Position numbers and translations under genes: made by a program | Assembly: GCA_963575745.1 (NCBI GenBank) | Contig: CAUYUJ010014601.1 | Span: 245,501 to 309,500 of the forward strand | Length of the DNA stretch: 64,000 bases | Direction of reading: 5' to 3' | Origin: Prorocentrum cordatum | Taxonomy: Eukaryota; Sar; Dinophyceae; Prorocentrales; Prorocentraceae | The notes under the pieces: model-generated | Database searches by the model: none | Told to the model about the DNA's origin: nothing | The model's input: the letters and a program-made list of their open reading frames with translations, nothing else | In this document: positions 9,505 to 21,519 of the stretch, piece after piece | How positions within the stretch are numbered: the stretch's first letter is position 1 | How the letters are laid out: each line of letters begins with the position of its first letter

Positions 9505-10502
9505 GGGCGGCGCCGCCATGCGGCACTGGAACCTTAGTTGGAGCTCCCTATGGGGGCCGCGAGACGTGTGAGGGGCATGCCAAAATGAGGAGGCGCCGCC
9601 ATGCGAACTGCAGCATTAGGACCGTAGTTGGAGCTCCCTATGGGGCCACGAAGCGTGCGAGGGGTGTGCCAAAATGGGGCGGCGCCGCCATGCGAGCTGA
9701 GCCATTGGGACCTTCGTTGGAGCTCCCTATGGGGCCACGAAGCGTGTGAGAGGTGTGCCAAATTGGGGCGGCGCCGCCATGCGAGCGGCGCCAATTGGAC
9801 CTTAGTTGATTCCCTATGAGGCCACGAAGCGTGCGAGGGGTGTGTTAAAATGGGGCGGCGCCGCCATGCGAGCTGCGCCATTGGGACCGTAGTTGGAGCT
9901 CCGTATGGGGCTACGAAACGTGTGAGGGGGGGGGGGGGGGGGGGGCAACATGGGGCGGCGCCGCCACGCGAGCTGCGCCACTGGGACCTTCGTTGGAGCT
10001 CCTTATGAGGCCACGAAGCGGGCGAGGGGTGTTTTTAATGGGGCGGCGCCGCCATGCGAGCTGCGCCACTGGGACCTCAGTCGGAGTTCCCTATGGGGCC
10101 AAGAAGCGTGTGAGGGGTGTGCTACAATTGGGCGGCGCCGCCATGCGAGCTGCGCCATTCGGACCTTAGTTGGAACTCCGTGTGGGGTTACGAAACGTAT
10201 GAGGGGTGTGCCAAAATGTGGCGGCGCCGCCATGCGAGCTGCGCCTGTGTGACCTTAGTTGGAGCTCCTGGGGGGGCCACGAAGCGTGCGAGGGGTGTGC
10301 CGACATGGGCGTTTAGGACGACGATGATGATGAGGAGGAGGATGTGGGTGACGATGGTATTGCAGATGATGATGCGGATGGATGATGGGCAATGGTGATG
10401 ATAGTGACGATGCTGCTGATGACGGGAGGGGGGGAGCGGGAGGAAGGAACGCAGTGCGATGTCTTTTCATACCGAGGACCCAACACCACAGGATGGTTGG
10501 GG
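9505..10502 (+). repeat. Minisatellite element E2 (right module only)
   Basis: About nine tandem units of 80-85 bp read GGGCGGCGCCGCCATGCGAG...GGAGCTCCCTATGGGGCCAC...GCGTGCGAGGGGTGTGCC. The core is that of E1, but the segment between cores is different, with the palindrome GGCGGCGCCGCC. A G-run of about 21 lies at 9928-9948. The array is followed by a GATGAT-rich stretch (10318-10425) and by module B (10457-10502, ACCGAGGACCCAACACCACA). No left module was found. The orientation is the same as E1. Confidence 0.8.
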
Positions 10503-12358
10503 AAAAAGTGTTAAAGTATAACAATGCCGTGCGAGCACATCGCAGCAGCGTCCACAAGAAAGGACGCAGTGCGAGTTGCAGCGCAGTGCAATCAACAGCA
10601 CACCGTGGCCTGCGCCAAACAGTAGCGCACAACACACAAGAGAATGTTATGACCCGTCGTGGTGAGGAGCGGTTTCCAAATAACCAGCACCATCACGCAA
10701 GTACACGGTTGTCCAGTGAAGCAACAAGCAAGAATCAGATGCATCAGCGAATTGTCAGGCTTGGATAGGACATGCGGTCTACTAGATTAGTTGAATGAAG
10801 ACGCTTCATGTGTCACCGCATGCCAGCAAACGCACAGTGCATGGTGCATATATTCGTATATGCATGTAGGCACACACTTGCCAAGTGGTAAAATGTTTGA
10901 CCATCTGCGGAGCATTGCACAGTTGGTCCCGCGTGCCGCGGGCGACCGAGTAGGATACAGAGGTGCCCATATGCGGAGCCGCGGGCCCTCGTAGGCTCCC
11001 TGGGATGGCCGGCCAGCGAGGCAAGAGCGACAGCGTCGGATTAGGATTCCCAGGGCCACACTGCGTCAAAGCGACAGCGAATACAACGGAGCACCTCGTT
11101 GACATCGGCATGCCAACGACGATGACGAAGATGGCACTGACAATCTCAACTGGCCTATGCGGAGTGAATGCGCTGTGGGCGGGTCCAAGTTTGAGTGGTT
11201 TCCGGTTTTTTCTATATAAAAAATTGGACAGAGTCATTATCACCCTTTTTAAAGTGTGTAAACATAAAGTATTGTTACGGGGCGCGAACCCATCGGATTC
11301 GGACCGCTCCCTGACCAAAAATCTGTCGCTAAGATTATACCGGGGAGGGCGGGGTTGTCCAAAGCTTGACGTCTTATGGTCATAACCTAGACTACCCCCC
11401 GTGTAAGCGCACGTAGAGATGGGTGAGAGAGGCAGACAGAAAAAGAGAGAAGAAAGAGAGCAAGACAGTGCATATCCCAGGACCAGATAACCGGCGCCAG
11501 AGGGCCCGCCGCAGCGCGTGTGTCCAACTTGGAGTGCCCCTGAGCACGAGTGGTATCGGTTGCCCGCAATGTGGATCGTCGAAGCGGAGAGTACCGCCCG
11601 CGGCCGGCGCCGTGCTTCTTCGGATTGTGTACAAGCGGTGGAGGTAGCATTTGTTTGAGGCGCTGGCGAAGATCCACCCCAAACCAGCAGTCCGGCCGGC
11701 CCGAACTAAGCCCTCCCACGAGAAGCCCATTGGGTGCATTGCGCTGCTGGGATCCAGGGACACCCGTGGGCCCACGTACACATCATCTGTGAACATGTTC
11801 TCCTGCACGACTGCCAATCTCATTCTGCAGGCAATGAACGGGCATCAATTGTCAGGACGCGGCACGTCATGGCGCGGCAAGCACAGCACGTATGGTACAG
11901 ATTGGTGGGTTCAGATGTCGAGTTTCCGGACCAGGATAATCGTTGTTTTTTATATCATGTGATAATTTCCGAGCTTGGCTCTAGAAACATATTGGGACAG
12001 CGTGCCATTTTGCGACGTTCTGAGTGTGTTCTCCACATGAGCAAGGGCGTACCGCCCGCGAGTCCCGTCCCACGCGTGCGCCTGGCCCGGGGGGGAATGG
12101 ACGGGGGGGTTGGGTAGGGGGGCAGCGATGGCCAGCGTAGACGTGGCGCCACATCCTGCTTGATCCCAGGGGCCGAGCACAGTGTAAGCACCATGGCAGT
12201 TTGCGTCTTCTGGACGGGGGATCCGCTTTGGGACGGCAGCTCGAACATTGCAACTTCCGGCAGAGGAGCGCCCACCCCACCAACGGGCAAACCGCTTCGA
12301 GTTTCTTCACGACGCGTTCGAGCGCTAGTTCCAAGAGTTTTCCAACAGCTTGTCTCGA
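10503..12358. other. No gene recognised
   Basis: This 1.85-kb stretch has more even base composition than its surroundings and no tandem array. Short open frames on both strands show no recognisable domain. It could be host intergenic or intronic sequence. A (CAA)n-rich stretch lies at 12368-12397. Confidence 0.4.
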
Positions 12359-12627
12359 CGACGCCCCCAGAACAACAACAACTACAACAACAACAATCAG
12401 TTTAAGACTGATCGCTCTTCTCTGCTCGAGAGTCCGTTAACGCGTATATCCCAAACCTTCGATACCCGCCCTCTTCGTCTTCGACCGTACCCCTTTTGAG
12501 TGGTATACTTTTCTTCCCTGCAGGCCGGGCCCCGGCAAGCGGCGGGGCAGCCGCGGATCGTCGGCCTGGCCAGCGGCAGCGCTGATCGGCGGCAACTTGA
12601 CCCCAACAGGGACGGACAGGGGACCGA

Positions 12628-12674
12628 CCACGACGACGACGACGACGACGTCGACGACGACGACGACGCCGACC

Positions 12675-12730
<56 letters not shown>

Positions 12731-12732
12731 CG
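12628..12732. repeat. (CGA)n microsatellite
   Basis: About 35 nearly perfect CGA/GAC triplets with a few interruptions (GTC, GCC). The poly-Asp, poly-Arg and poly-Thr frames across it are products of the repeat. Confidence 0.9.
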
Positions 12733-12759
12733 AAAGCGAAAGCGAGAGAGAGAACGACA

Positions 12760-13510
12760 GCAGGGCCACGAAGGGCAAAAAGTAGGCCATGAAGGGCGAC
12801 AGCGGGGACACGAAGGGAGTGCGTATGGGGCCACGAAGGGCGCGAACGAGCGGGGGCCACGAGGGGCAGATAATGCGGGGCCACAGAAGGCAACGACGGG
12901 GCCACTGAGGGTAGCAACTAGGCCACGTGGGACAGCGAGGGGGCAACAAATGGCGACAGCGGGGCCACGCAGGGCATGCATATGGGGCCACGACGGGCGC
13001 GAACGAGCGGGTGCCACGAAGGGCATGCGTATATTGGGCCGCGGAGGGCAAGGACGGGGCCACTGACGGCAGCAACGGGGCCACGAAGGGCAGCGAGGGG
13101 GTCACGAAGGGCGACAGCGGGGCCACGAAGGGCACGCGTATGGGGCCACGACGGGCGCGAACGAGCGGGGGCCACGAAGGGCATACAGATATGGGGCCAC
13201 GAACGGGTGCAACGGGGCCACGAAGGGCAGCGAGGGGGCCACGAAGGGGTGCAACGGGGCCACGAAGGGCAGCGAGGGGGCAACGAGGGGCTGCAACGGG
13301 GCCACGAAGGGCAGCGAGGGGGCCACGAAGGAGCGCAACATGGCCACGAAAGGCAGCGAGGGGGCCACGAAGGGCTGCAACGGGGCCACGAAACAAAGCG
13401 AGGGAGCCACTGAGGGCAGCAACGGGGCCACGAAGGGCAGCGACGGGGCCACGAAACGCTGCAACGGGGTCACGAAGGACAGCGAGGCAACGGGGCCACG
13501 AAGGGCAGCG
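12760..13510 (+). repeat. Minisatellite with GGGGCCACGAAGGGC core
   Basis: Short imperfect units of about 20-33 bp, GGGGCCACGAAGGGCAGCGA and variants with GCAAC or GCATGCGTAT between them. Several units read TATGGGGCCACGA, which is the right half of the E1-E4 core, so this array may share ancestry with those elements. No A or B module was found at its ends. The long frames in both strands reflect the repeat. Confidence 0.8.
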
Positions 13511-13534
13511 AGATCCCGATTCCCAAGTAATATG

Positions 13535-13830
13535 TGAGGGAGTCATCAGCGTGAGCGCGACTCCTGGGTGCCTGAGTGTTGGGAGCGCGGCGCTTGAGCA
13601 AAGTGCGGGGAATTCCAACGCAAGGGCTCTATTCTTCAGTAAATTGCAAGCAAGTCTCCAGCGAGAGCGCGACTCCAGAGCGCCGAGAGAGCGATTCCTG
13701 AATAAATTGAAAGGAAGTCCGAAGCGAGAGCGCGATTCCTGAATAAAATGCAAGGAAGTCCCGGGCGGGAGCGGGGGTCTGGGCTAAATTGTGAGGACGT
13801 CTCAGGCGGGAGCCGTTGTTGTTGTAACCC
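13535..13830. repeat. Degenerate 42-58 bp repeat
   Basis: Four to five copies of a unit like AATTGCAAGGAAGTC followed by CGAGCGAGAGCGCGATTCCT occur near 13637, 13695, 13737 and 13790, with partial copies upstream. Confidence 0.6.
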
Positions 13831-14965
13831 GGGGGCCAACAACGAAGTTTGAGGAGGAAGTTGTTCCCTGATAAAAAAACGAAGTGCGAGCGCCGGGAGG
13901 GGCATTTCAATTGAAAAATACAATGTGCACAGGAGGGGGGATCAACAATAATTATTCTTCAGTAGTGAGAGTTCAACAACAACATCAACAACAGCAACAA
14001 AATGCCAGAACTTTTTTGCAATGAGATTTGCGGGGGCCTCTGGGCCTGGAAAGGATTCAGAAAACACATTTTTTTCGGAGTTGAATACGGTGGGGGCGTT
14101 CGTTAAACAATGTGCCCAGGGGGCTTCAGACCCTGGAGGGTTCCTTATCCGACGAGGGCGGCGGTGATATCCATGGCCAAGCTTCGTTTGGAGTTCCACC
14201 GGCCTCCAGACCCTGAATTCCTTGTCTAAGGGTTCCTTATCCAATGCCCCCACCGCATTCGAAACTGCATGTCTAGATCTGCCACAGAAGTTTCGGTTCA
14301 TCCCCAAAGTATGCGAACACAGGCTTTTGAATCAGTGCGAGCCTTCTTTTCAGGGGGGGCGTCTGGAGTAGGCCAAAACATTGCGCTGTGGGAGTTCAGC
14401 ATTGATCAGGAATCGTGTCTGGGTCCGTGGAAAACATGTCGGGCCCACCCCATCGAGAGAGAATAAGTTCGGATCAGAGCGACAAAGTGCTTTGTGGTCG
14501 TCTGGAGTGGACCCCCGCAGTGCTTTGTGGTCGTCTGAAGTGATTTGCAAATCGTTTGCTTGTTCTTTTAGACCACACAGTGTCGGATCCGTCGCGCAAC
14601 AGGCTGGACTAGAAGTACATTGCATGGGCATTCGTTGACTGGGCTGCTTTCGCGTGGCCGCCAGGCTACGCGGCTGCGTTCTTATTGCCGCAGGTTCCGT
14701 GTCGCAGAATCCACCAGATGGACAAATTCTCCTGGAGCGTTGGCGCATCCTACCACCATAGCAAGTGGTGCAATGTATCGTCCCTCCTCGCTGCTTCCAT
14801 AGTCGGTTTCTATCTCCTCTCCCTGCTGATGAGGTCCTCCCCCCTCTTGTGCTCCGTCCCCTTCGTTGGAGGAAGCTGGAGACCTTCTCAAAGCCTCTCG
14901 GAACTGTGTGTCGCTGACTGCACCTCGTTGTGGCAACCCAGGCGTTCAGAAAAGTCAAGCTCAAA
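13831..14965. other. No gene recognised; short duplications
   Basis: A stretch of ordinary composition. The strings AGTGCTTTGTGGTCGTCTG (near 14487 and 14518) and GGGTTCCTTATCC (near 14139 and 14228) each occur twice. No domain is recognised in any frame except possibly the exon-like end described at 14971-15186. Confidence 0.35.
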
Positions 14966-14970
14966 GAGGG

Positions 14971-15186
14971 CGGGCAGGCCAAGTTTATTGTGAAGGCCTG
15001 ACGGCCGGTGCCGCCGACCCTGAAAGACATCGACGACGATCAGGAGGGGGAGCAGGAGGAGAAGGAGGAGGAGGAGGAGAAGGAGGAGGAGATAAGGAGG
15101 AGGAGGAGGAGGAGGAGGAGGAGAGGGAGGAGAAGGAGGAGCAGGAGGAAGAAAAGGACTCCCCCCTGGGCCCCCCCCCTGGGGCA
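14971..15186 (+). other. Possible intron or introner-like insertion, GC...AG
   Basis: The 17-nt string GGGCAGGCCAAGTTTAT occurs at about 14965-14982 and again at about 15181-15198. If the interval is removed the two copies collapse into one. It would start with GC (a donor dinoflagellates are known to use), end with AG and be flanked by a direct repeat. It contains a purine-rich (GGA)n tract at 15043-15158. The frame upstream of it and the WW frame downstream are the same before and after removal. Confidence 0.35.
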
Positions 15187-15250
15187 GGCCAAGTTTATTT
15201 TCACAACGAGCGCACGCAGGAGACCGCGTGGGAGCTCCCGCCTGGCGTCA
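15187..15250 (+). CDS. WW-domain exon (partial)
   Basis: The frame reads GAGQVYFHNERTQETAWELP followed by PGV. This matches the second half of a WW domain, a module of about 35 residues that binds proline-rich peptides: the GxVYFHN strand, the T.ET.WE strand with the second Trp, and the closing Pro. The first half with its own Trp is not seen next to it. It would lie in an upstream exon, unless the domain is broken. The piece starts after an AG and could end at a GTGCGA donor near 15249. The partner protein and host gene are unknown. It could be a live exon or a pseudogene. Confidence 0.5.
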
Positions 15251-15289
15251 CGGTGCGACTCTCCTCCCTCGCCTCGTGTTTAGTACGAC

Positions 15290-17089
15290 GGCGGCGGACG
15301 TCGGTGACAACGACTGTCACCACCCTCGTCGCCCGCGGCTTTTCTCGCACCTGGGAGGCTCCCATTTCCCACAGCTCGGTGCACTGCGAAAAAAGGAGTA
15401 AGATCGAGTCCAGAATGCATAGGTGCAGGCATTTGTTGCGGACGGCATACCATTCAGAGGATGTCTTGTCATGGTGGGGTTGACGAGTCGGACACCATCG
15501 CGTTCACGACATCTGAGGTCACCATTTGGCGGTGGCAACAGTTGCTTCGACAGAGACGACGGGAACGCCACCTAGGATTCCCATTCCAGCCAGCTCCACA
15601 TGCGTTTCGGGGCACGTGCTTAATGGATAGGGCTATGCGAAACCACGACCTAGGGTTACAAAGCCGTGCTGTATTTCATCGTCAGCGCCATGAGGAAATA
15701 ATGGAAGTTAGGCAAGTAATATTCCGTGGTTCAGGATAATGGAGTTCATTGTGGAGGAACCGTTGGCAAAGGTAGTGCAAAGGTAAGGAGTATTGGCTAG
15801 AGTTGCCGGGCCAATTTGCAACGAGGACAAGGCAGAAGACAACGACTGCTAATTAGTGAGCGAAATAACGGGGAAATAATTCAGCAGCGCCGCGTAAAGA
15901 GTTTTGAACAGGTCATGACTTAACATTCGCCTGGAGAGAGATATGCAACAAATGGCAATATTAATATGGGCAAGGTGCACTGCGCAATGATCCCAGATGG
16001 ATTCACCCTGGACAACACAGAGTCTGCAAGGGCCAACGAGACAGACATAGGGTGTCGTAAGTGACTGGCGCGTGGTAAGTGTGATGTGAGGCTGGGTATG
16101 GGATCGGCGTCTCATGATGTATGACGGCGAGATAGAACCAGTATCAGAGATGGTATCGCAACCTCGCCACCATACGTATTAAAGGACCGTGGATTGTTTG
16201 ATGTGTCGTTTGTTTTTCACCTTGTAGGTGGAGTCCGTTCTGCTATTTGCTAGACACGACTTGGCACGACGCCCAAGATTCTCGCGGTTCTGTATTTCAG
16301 TTATCGTGAGGGTTGTTATTGAGTGATTGATTGCCGTGTGTATCATTATTGATTGTATGTGCGTTGTGTGTACATGTCATATGTATGTATACACGCATAC
16401 ACATACAAGCAATAACAACATGTGCATGTATCACGAAGAACTCTACCCGTAGGTGAATGTAATGTATGATCGCGGGTGTATCATGAGTTTTAATCGTCGT
16501 GTCATGAGATTGCGCATCTCTTTATTGACCAACTTGACAATATGCGTACGCGTTTAGCACGTGGGCTTAATGTGCCGGTGCATACCTCGTTATGTTCTTC
16601 ATATCGTAGCGTTGTTGGTTTTGTCCTATCCCAGCTCAGGTTTGTTTGGCCTGGCGTATTTGAAGATCGGTGTGGCTGAGTTCGACTGCCTCAAGCTATA
16701 GACACGCAGCTTGATCTTATGATGGTCTTAAAGGTTTGTATGCGCGCACGGAAACACCATCAACCGCAGAACTGAGATTTATCAGCACGCGCATAGTCAG
16801 CTGCACATGTAGATGGAGGTTCTGTCAAGCTTGGTCTGGATCGGCTTGGCATGGTCCCGAGAAGCTTGAGTTCCGCTTGGCTTGGCGTGGCGTTGTTGTG
16901 TTTGGCATGCCCTAAGTTGGCGTAGCTCTTGTTGGGTTGGCGTGTCGGAGCTCGGGGCATGCATTAGGGTATATAAGCTGTCGTTGGATGAGCGTAGTTG
17001 TCGTTGGAGTAGCTCCGAGTACGTCGTGGCATAGCAAGCTGTTTAAGTATCATGCCTACCGGTGTGATCTCGGACTGCACTATTTCGAC
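15290..17089. other. No gene recognised
   Basis: Nearly 1.8 kb of comparatively AT-rich sequence without tandem arrays. Between 16350 and 16440 there is a TGTATGTATACACGCATACA hairpin-like stretch, and TTGGC-type short repeats occur at 16640-16960. No open frame shows a known domain and no RNA gene was recognised. Confidence 0.4.
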
Positions 17090-17512
17090 CGCCCGTGCCT
17101 GGAATGTGCTGGACATGCCCTGGGCTGTAAAAAGAGATGTGCCCTGGACTGTGAACGCCGGGGTGCGTCCTGTCTCCGTCTGCTGGAGTGAGCGCCTGGA
17201 ACGTGCTGGACCGGACTGCGTGCCTGGAGTGTGCTGGACGTGCCCCGGGACGAGCGAAGACACGTGTCCTGGCATGCGAGCGCCGGGGTGTGTCCTGCTT
17301 CCGTCTGCTGGAGTGAGTGCTGGGATGTAATTATGCTGTCTGCGCGCTGCTCCGACGTCTCCGCTTGCCGGAATGCGGGCCTGGGATGTGCTCGGTGTGC
17401 CCTGGGATGTGCGAAGACACGTGCCCTGGGGTGTGTCCTCCCCTCCGTCTGCTGGTCTGCGTGCCGGGATGTCTGCTGTCTGCGCGCTGCTCCGACCATC
17501 TGTGCGTGTCGA
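17090..17512. repeat. Degenerate tandem repeat of about 130-140 bp
   Basis: About three copies of a block containing GGAATGTGCTGGACATGCCC, GCGAAGACACGTGCCCTGG and GTGTGTCCT..CCGTCTGCTGG. They are imperfect. Confidence 0.6.
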
Positions 17513-17549
17513 TCTGTCGAAGGCTGTCCCCGTCCCGTGGCCTTTTTGC

Positions 17550-19700
17550 CCTCCCCCCACGAGCCCCCCCCCGGCCTATTCCGACCCGCCGTGCCCCCGC
17601 CCCCCTGTCCTCCGTGCCCCCTCCCCGACTTATTCCGACCGACTGTGCACCCTCCCCTCTGCTCGTCCCGTGCCCCCCTCCCCCGGCTTATTTCGACCGA
17701 CCGTGCCCCCCCTCCTCTCCCTGCCCTCCGCCCCCCCCTCCCCTCCCCATGTCCCTTTCCCTCGCTGCCCCTGGCGTATTCCGGCCGACCGTGCTCCCTT
17801 TCCCTTCTCCTTGTCCCGCCGTGCCCTCTCCCCGTCCCGTGGCTTTTTTGCCTCCCCCCCCCGCCCCTCCTTCCTTATTCCGACCGACCGTGCCACCGCC
17901 TTCCTGTCCTCTGTGCCCCCCCATTCCTGGGTTTTTCCGACCGACCGTGCCCTCTTCTTTTGTCTTTGTCCCGCGCCTTCTCCCCGTCCCGTGGCCTGCC
18001 CCCCCTGGCTTACTCCGACCGACCGTGCCCCCCTCCTCTCCCTGTCTTCCGCCTCCTCCCCTTCTCATTTCCCTCCCCCGTCGCCCCCCCCCTCGCTTAA
18101 TTATTCCGACCGACCGTGCCCCCTCCCCTCTCCTTGTCCCGTGCTTTTCTCCCCGTCCCGTGGCCCCTTTGCCTTCCCCCCCACGAGCCCCCCCCTGGCT
18201 TATTCCGACCGACCGTGCCCCTGCCCCCCCGTTTTCAGTGCATGTTCCATTGGTTTATTCCTACCGGTCGTGTGCCTCACCCCACGAGCCCCCCCCCTTG
18301 GCTTCTTTCTACCGACCGTGCCCCCGACCCCCCGTCCTCTGTGCCCCCCCTGGCTTATTCCGACCGGCCGTGCCCCCCTCCATTGTGTTTGTCCCGTGCC
18401 CCCCCCTGTCCTATTCCGGCCGACCGTCCCCCCTCCTCTCCTTGCCTTCCGCCCCCCGCCGCTACTTGTTCTTTCCCCCTTTGTTCCCATTGTTCCTTAT
18501 TCCGACCGACCGTGCTCCCTTTCCCCTCTCCTTGTCCCGTGCCCCGCCCTGGCTCATTCCGACGACCGTGCCCCCTTCTCTCCTTGTCCTCCGCCCCCCC
18601 TCCCCTGGTCATTTCCCTCCCCCCCCCGCCCCCCCTGGTTTATTCCGACCGACCGTGCCCCGTCCTATCTCCCTGTCTTGTGCCTTGTCCCCGTGCCGTG
18701 GCCTTCATTGCCCTCCGCCCCACGAGCCACCCCCCCTGGCTTATTCCGACCGACCGTGCCCCTGCCCCCTTGTCCTCCGTGTCCCCCCCTTGGCTTATTC
18801 CGACCGATCGTGCCCCATCCTTTCCTTTTGCCCCGTGCTCCCCTTCGCTTCTTCCGGCCGACCGTGCCCCCCTTTTGTTTGCCCTCCGCCCGTCTCGCCT
18901 CTCCTTTTCCCTCTCCCCTCGCGTAATTGTCCTTCTTGCGCCGCCCCGTGGCCCCCGTCTGCTTATTCCGACCGACCCCCCGCGCCCTTCCGACCCGTGG
19001 CCCCCGTCTGCTCATTCCGACCGACCGGCCGACCGTACCCCCTTTTCCGCCCTGTGGTCCCCGTCTGTTTATTCCGACCGACCGGCCGACCGCACCCCCC
19101 CCCGTCAGCCCCGTGGCCCCCGTCTGCTTACTCCGACCGACCGACCGACCGACCGCGCCTCCCCCCGTGCGCCCCGTGGCCCCCTTCTGCTTATTCCGAC
19201 CGACCGGCCGACCGTGCACCCCCCCCTTGCCCGACCGTGCTTTCCCGTCCCCGTGCTCCCTTTTGCGCTCCTCCGCCCCGCGGCCCCCGTCTGCGTATTC
19301 CGACCGACCGACCGACGGTGCCCCCCCCTCCGCCCCGTGGCCCCCGTCTTCATATTCCGACCGACCGACCGACCGTGCCCCCCCTTGCCCGACCGTGCCC
19401 TCCCGTCCCCGTGTTCCCCCCCGCGCCCCTCCGCCCCGTGGCCCCCGTCTGCTTATTGCGACCGACCGACCGACCGTGCCCTTCCCTCCGCCCCGTGGCC
19501 CCCGTCGGCCAAATCCGACCGACCGATCGACCGTGCCTCCCCCCTCCCCCCATGGCCCCGCCGACCCACCGTGCCCCCCCCCCCCCCTCTCCCCAGCCAC
19601 CCCCCGTGTCCCGCCCCTTCCGCCCCGTGGCCCCCCCGCCCGTTGAGACCGCCCGCCCGACCGCGCCCCCCCCCCACTCCGGCCGTGCCCCTGGCCCCCC
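17550..19700 (+). repeat. C/T-rich tandem array with GACCGACCGTGCCCC unit
   Basis: About 50 irregular copies of a motif around GGCTTATTCCGACCGACC followed by GTGCCCC, separated by C/T-rich spacers of variable length. From about 18930 the units become shorter and more regular, with CCCGTGGCCCCCGTCTGCTT before TATTCCGACCGACC and extra GACC steps. The plus strand is strongly pyrimidine rich throughout. The 885-residue open frame across it is Pro/Ser/Arg repeats and not a credible gene. Confidence 0.85.
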
Positions 19701-21190
19701 CCGAATCCCCACGGTGGGCCAAAAAGGACCCCAAGACAGCTCAAGATCGCCCCAGGACAGCCCAAACGAGCCCCAGACGGGCCCACACAAAACACTAGAG
19801 ACGCCCAATAGCACCATGGCCCCGAAGAGTCACAGAGACGCCACTAGCTCACAGGGACACAGCAAGTTTTTCACGCCATGGCTCAGCGTGTCGCAGCACT
19901 CTCGCGCGTCCCCAGAACTGCCACAGGTTGGCGCCACCTCCATCTCCCAGTGTTCCACATCCGTGATTGTATGATATTTGGCACGCGTGCCTCTTGTATA
20001 TTGTGTCCACGGTGTGATTCTCATTTGTCCGAGTGTAAGCTAGGTGCAGATTTGTGGCGGAATGCTCCTTGCGTTTCATCACCGCTTTTCCTGAGCCGCT
20101 GCTATTGTCCTCCCCTTATCGGTCCCACGCTATCTGTAGCCGCGCCAGCGTTGTATTGGTAAGTCGCTCGCGCGCCCGATCACGACAGCCCGAGCATACC
20201 AAGCAAGCCAGCGCGCGATCGCGTCGTGCTCCTGTCTTGACAGTGATGCCGTCGAGCGGGGGCACGGCGACGCCGGTGGCAGCCGATCGACGCAGCGGTG
20301 ACCCGACGGCGCGCTCGCCCCGCCAGGCGCGGCAACAGGGCCCAGCGCAGGCCGCGTCTGGGGAATGGGGGCAGGGTTGCCTTCACATCCTCCCGAATTC
20401 ACCCTTCGCTCCCCTCCCCTCCATCGCTCTCGTCCTGCCTGCGGTCGCCGCCATCGTCGGAGGAGGGGAGCGGCGGAGGAGGGGGATGGCGCGGCGACGA
20501 CGAGCTGTTCTTTCCCCTCGCACTCCAGTTTGCTCCCGGACTGCAGGGCACGGGTGGGTCCGCCCCCAGCGGCGGGCCGGTCAAGGCCGTTTCTGTTTGC
20601 GGAGGTTCGGCAACGCAGGGAATCTTCAGGACCTCGGGCGGGTCTCTGGCTCGCGATGTCCAGAGATGGAGAGCGGCTCCTCTTCACAACGGGGTCCGCA
20701 CGGGCATGTCTTGAGTTGTATGGCCCTATCGTTTTTGGGAATTGCCTATGGCTGGAACGACGGGGGCGGTTCCTGTGCAGAGCTGAGCTCTCGCCGGAAT
20801 GGCAGGCCCATCCGGAGTCCGTCGTTCAAGGAGGCGCTCCCCGTAGCGAAAACAAACAGTGCCAGAAATTGTTGAGACGGCGAGTTGGCTGGAAGAGTGT
20901 TGCAGCATCGCTAAATGCATCTGGGGCAGGCTATGGTCCTTCTCCTCCTGCGTGTCTTTCGCCCTCCCCTCTCGCCCTTGTCCAAGCTGACCATCCTCCG
21001 GTCTCGCCCTCCTCTTGCTACTCCTCCTAGTCCCCAGCCTCGCTTCGCCCTCCCAATCCTCCATGTTTTCTTGCTGTCGTGACTGCGGCGGCCTGTCGTC
21101 CCAGTCACGTGCGATCCTCCCTTCTTCCCGAAGTCGGGTTTGTGGAAGGGGGGGGGCAACAGCGCGCGGAGCGGCGCTGCTAGTCAGAGG
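19701..21190. other. No gene recognised
   Basis: A short stretch at 19715-19800 carries CCCCAAGACAGC-type repeats like those at 32.9-33.4 kb. The rest (19.85-21.19 kb) has several open frames on both strands without any domain I recognise. It may hold unidentified exons. Confidence 0.35.
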
Positions 21191-21192
21191 GC

Positions 21193-21395
21193 GATGGAGG
21201 AGGAGGAGGAGGAGGAGGAGGAGGAGGAGGAGGAGGAGGGGGGAGGGAGGGAGGTGGTAGAGGGAGAAAGGATGAAGGAGGAAAGACGAGAGGGGGAGAG
21301 AGGGAGGAGGAGGAGGAGGAGGAGGAGAAAGAGGGAGGAAGGAGGAGGGAGGAAGGAGGAGGGAGAAGGGGGAGGGAGGAGAGGAGAACGAGGGA
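21193..21395. repeat. (GGA)n purine tract
   Basis: Imperfect GGA/GAA triplets over about 200 bp, almost pure purine on the plus strand. Confidence 0.85.
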
Positions 21396-21519
21396 GCTCC
21401 AACCCCCTCTCACCCCAGCGCCTGGGTCCGCAGCGCTCCACGAGTTGCTGCACCCCGCCCGCGCCCACCCGCAGCTCCGCCGATGGCAGTCGCGGCCTGT
21501 GGGCGCCGGCTCCTCCGCC

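Noticed and set aside
456-13510. Direct repeats resembling a CRISPR array
   Set aside because: Units are contiguous without unique spacers, and the genome is eukaryotic.
17317-19974. An 885-residue plus-strand open frame rich in Pro, Ser and Arg
   Set aside because: It coincides with a tandem array that is open in more than one frame on the plus strand; no domain and no start context. The repeat explains it.
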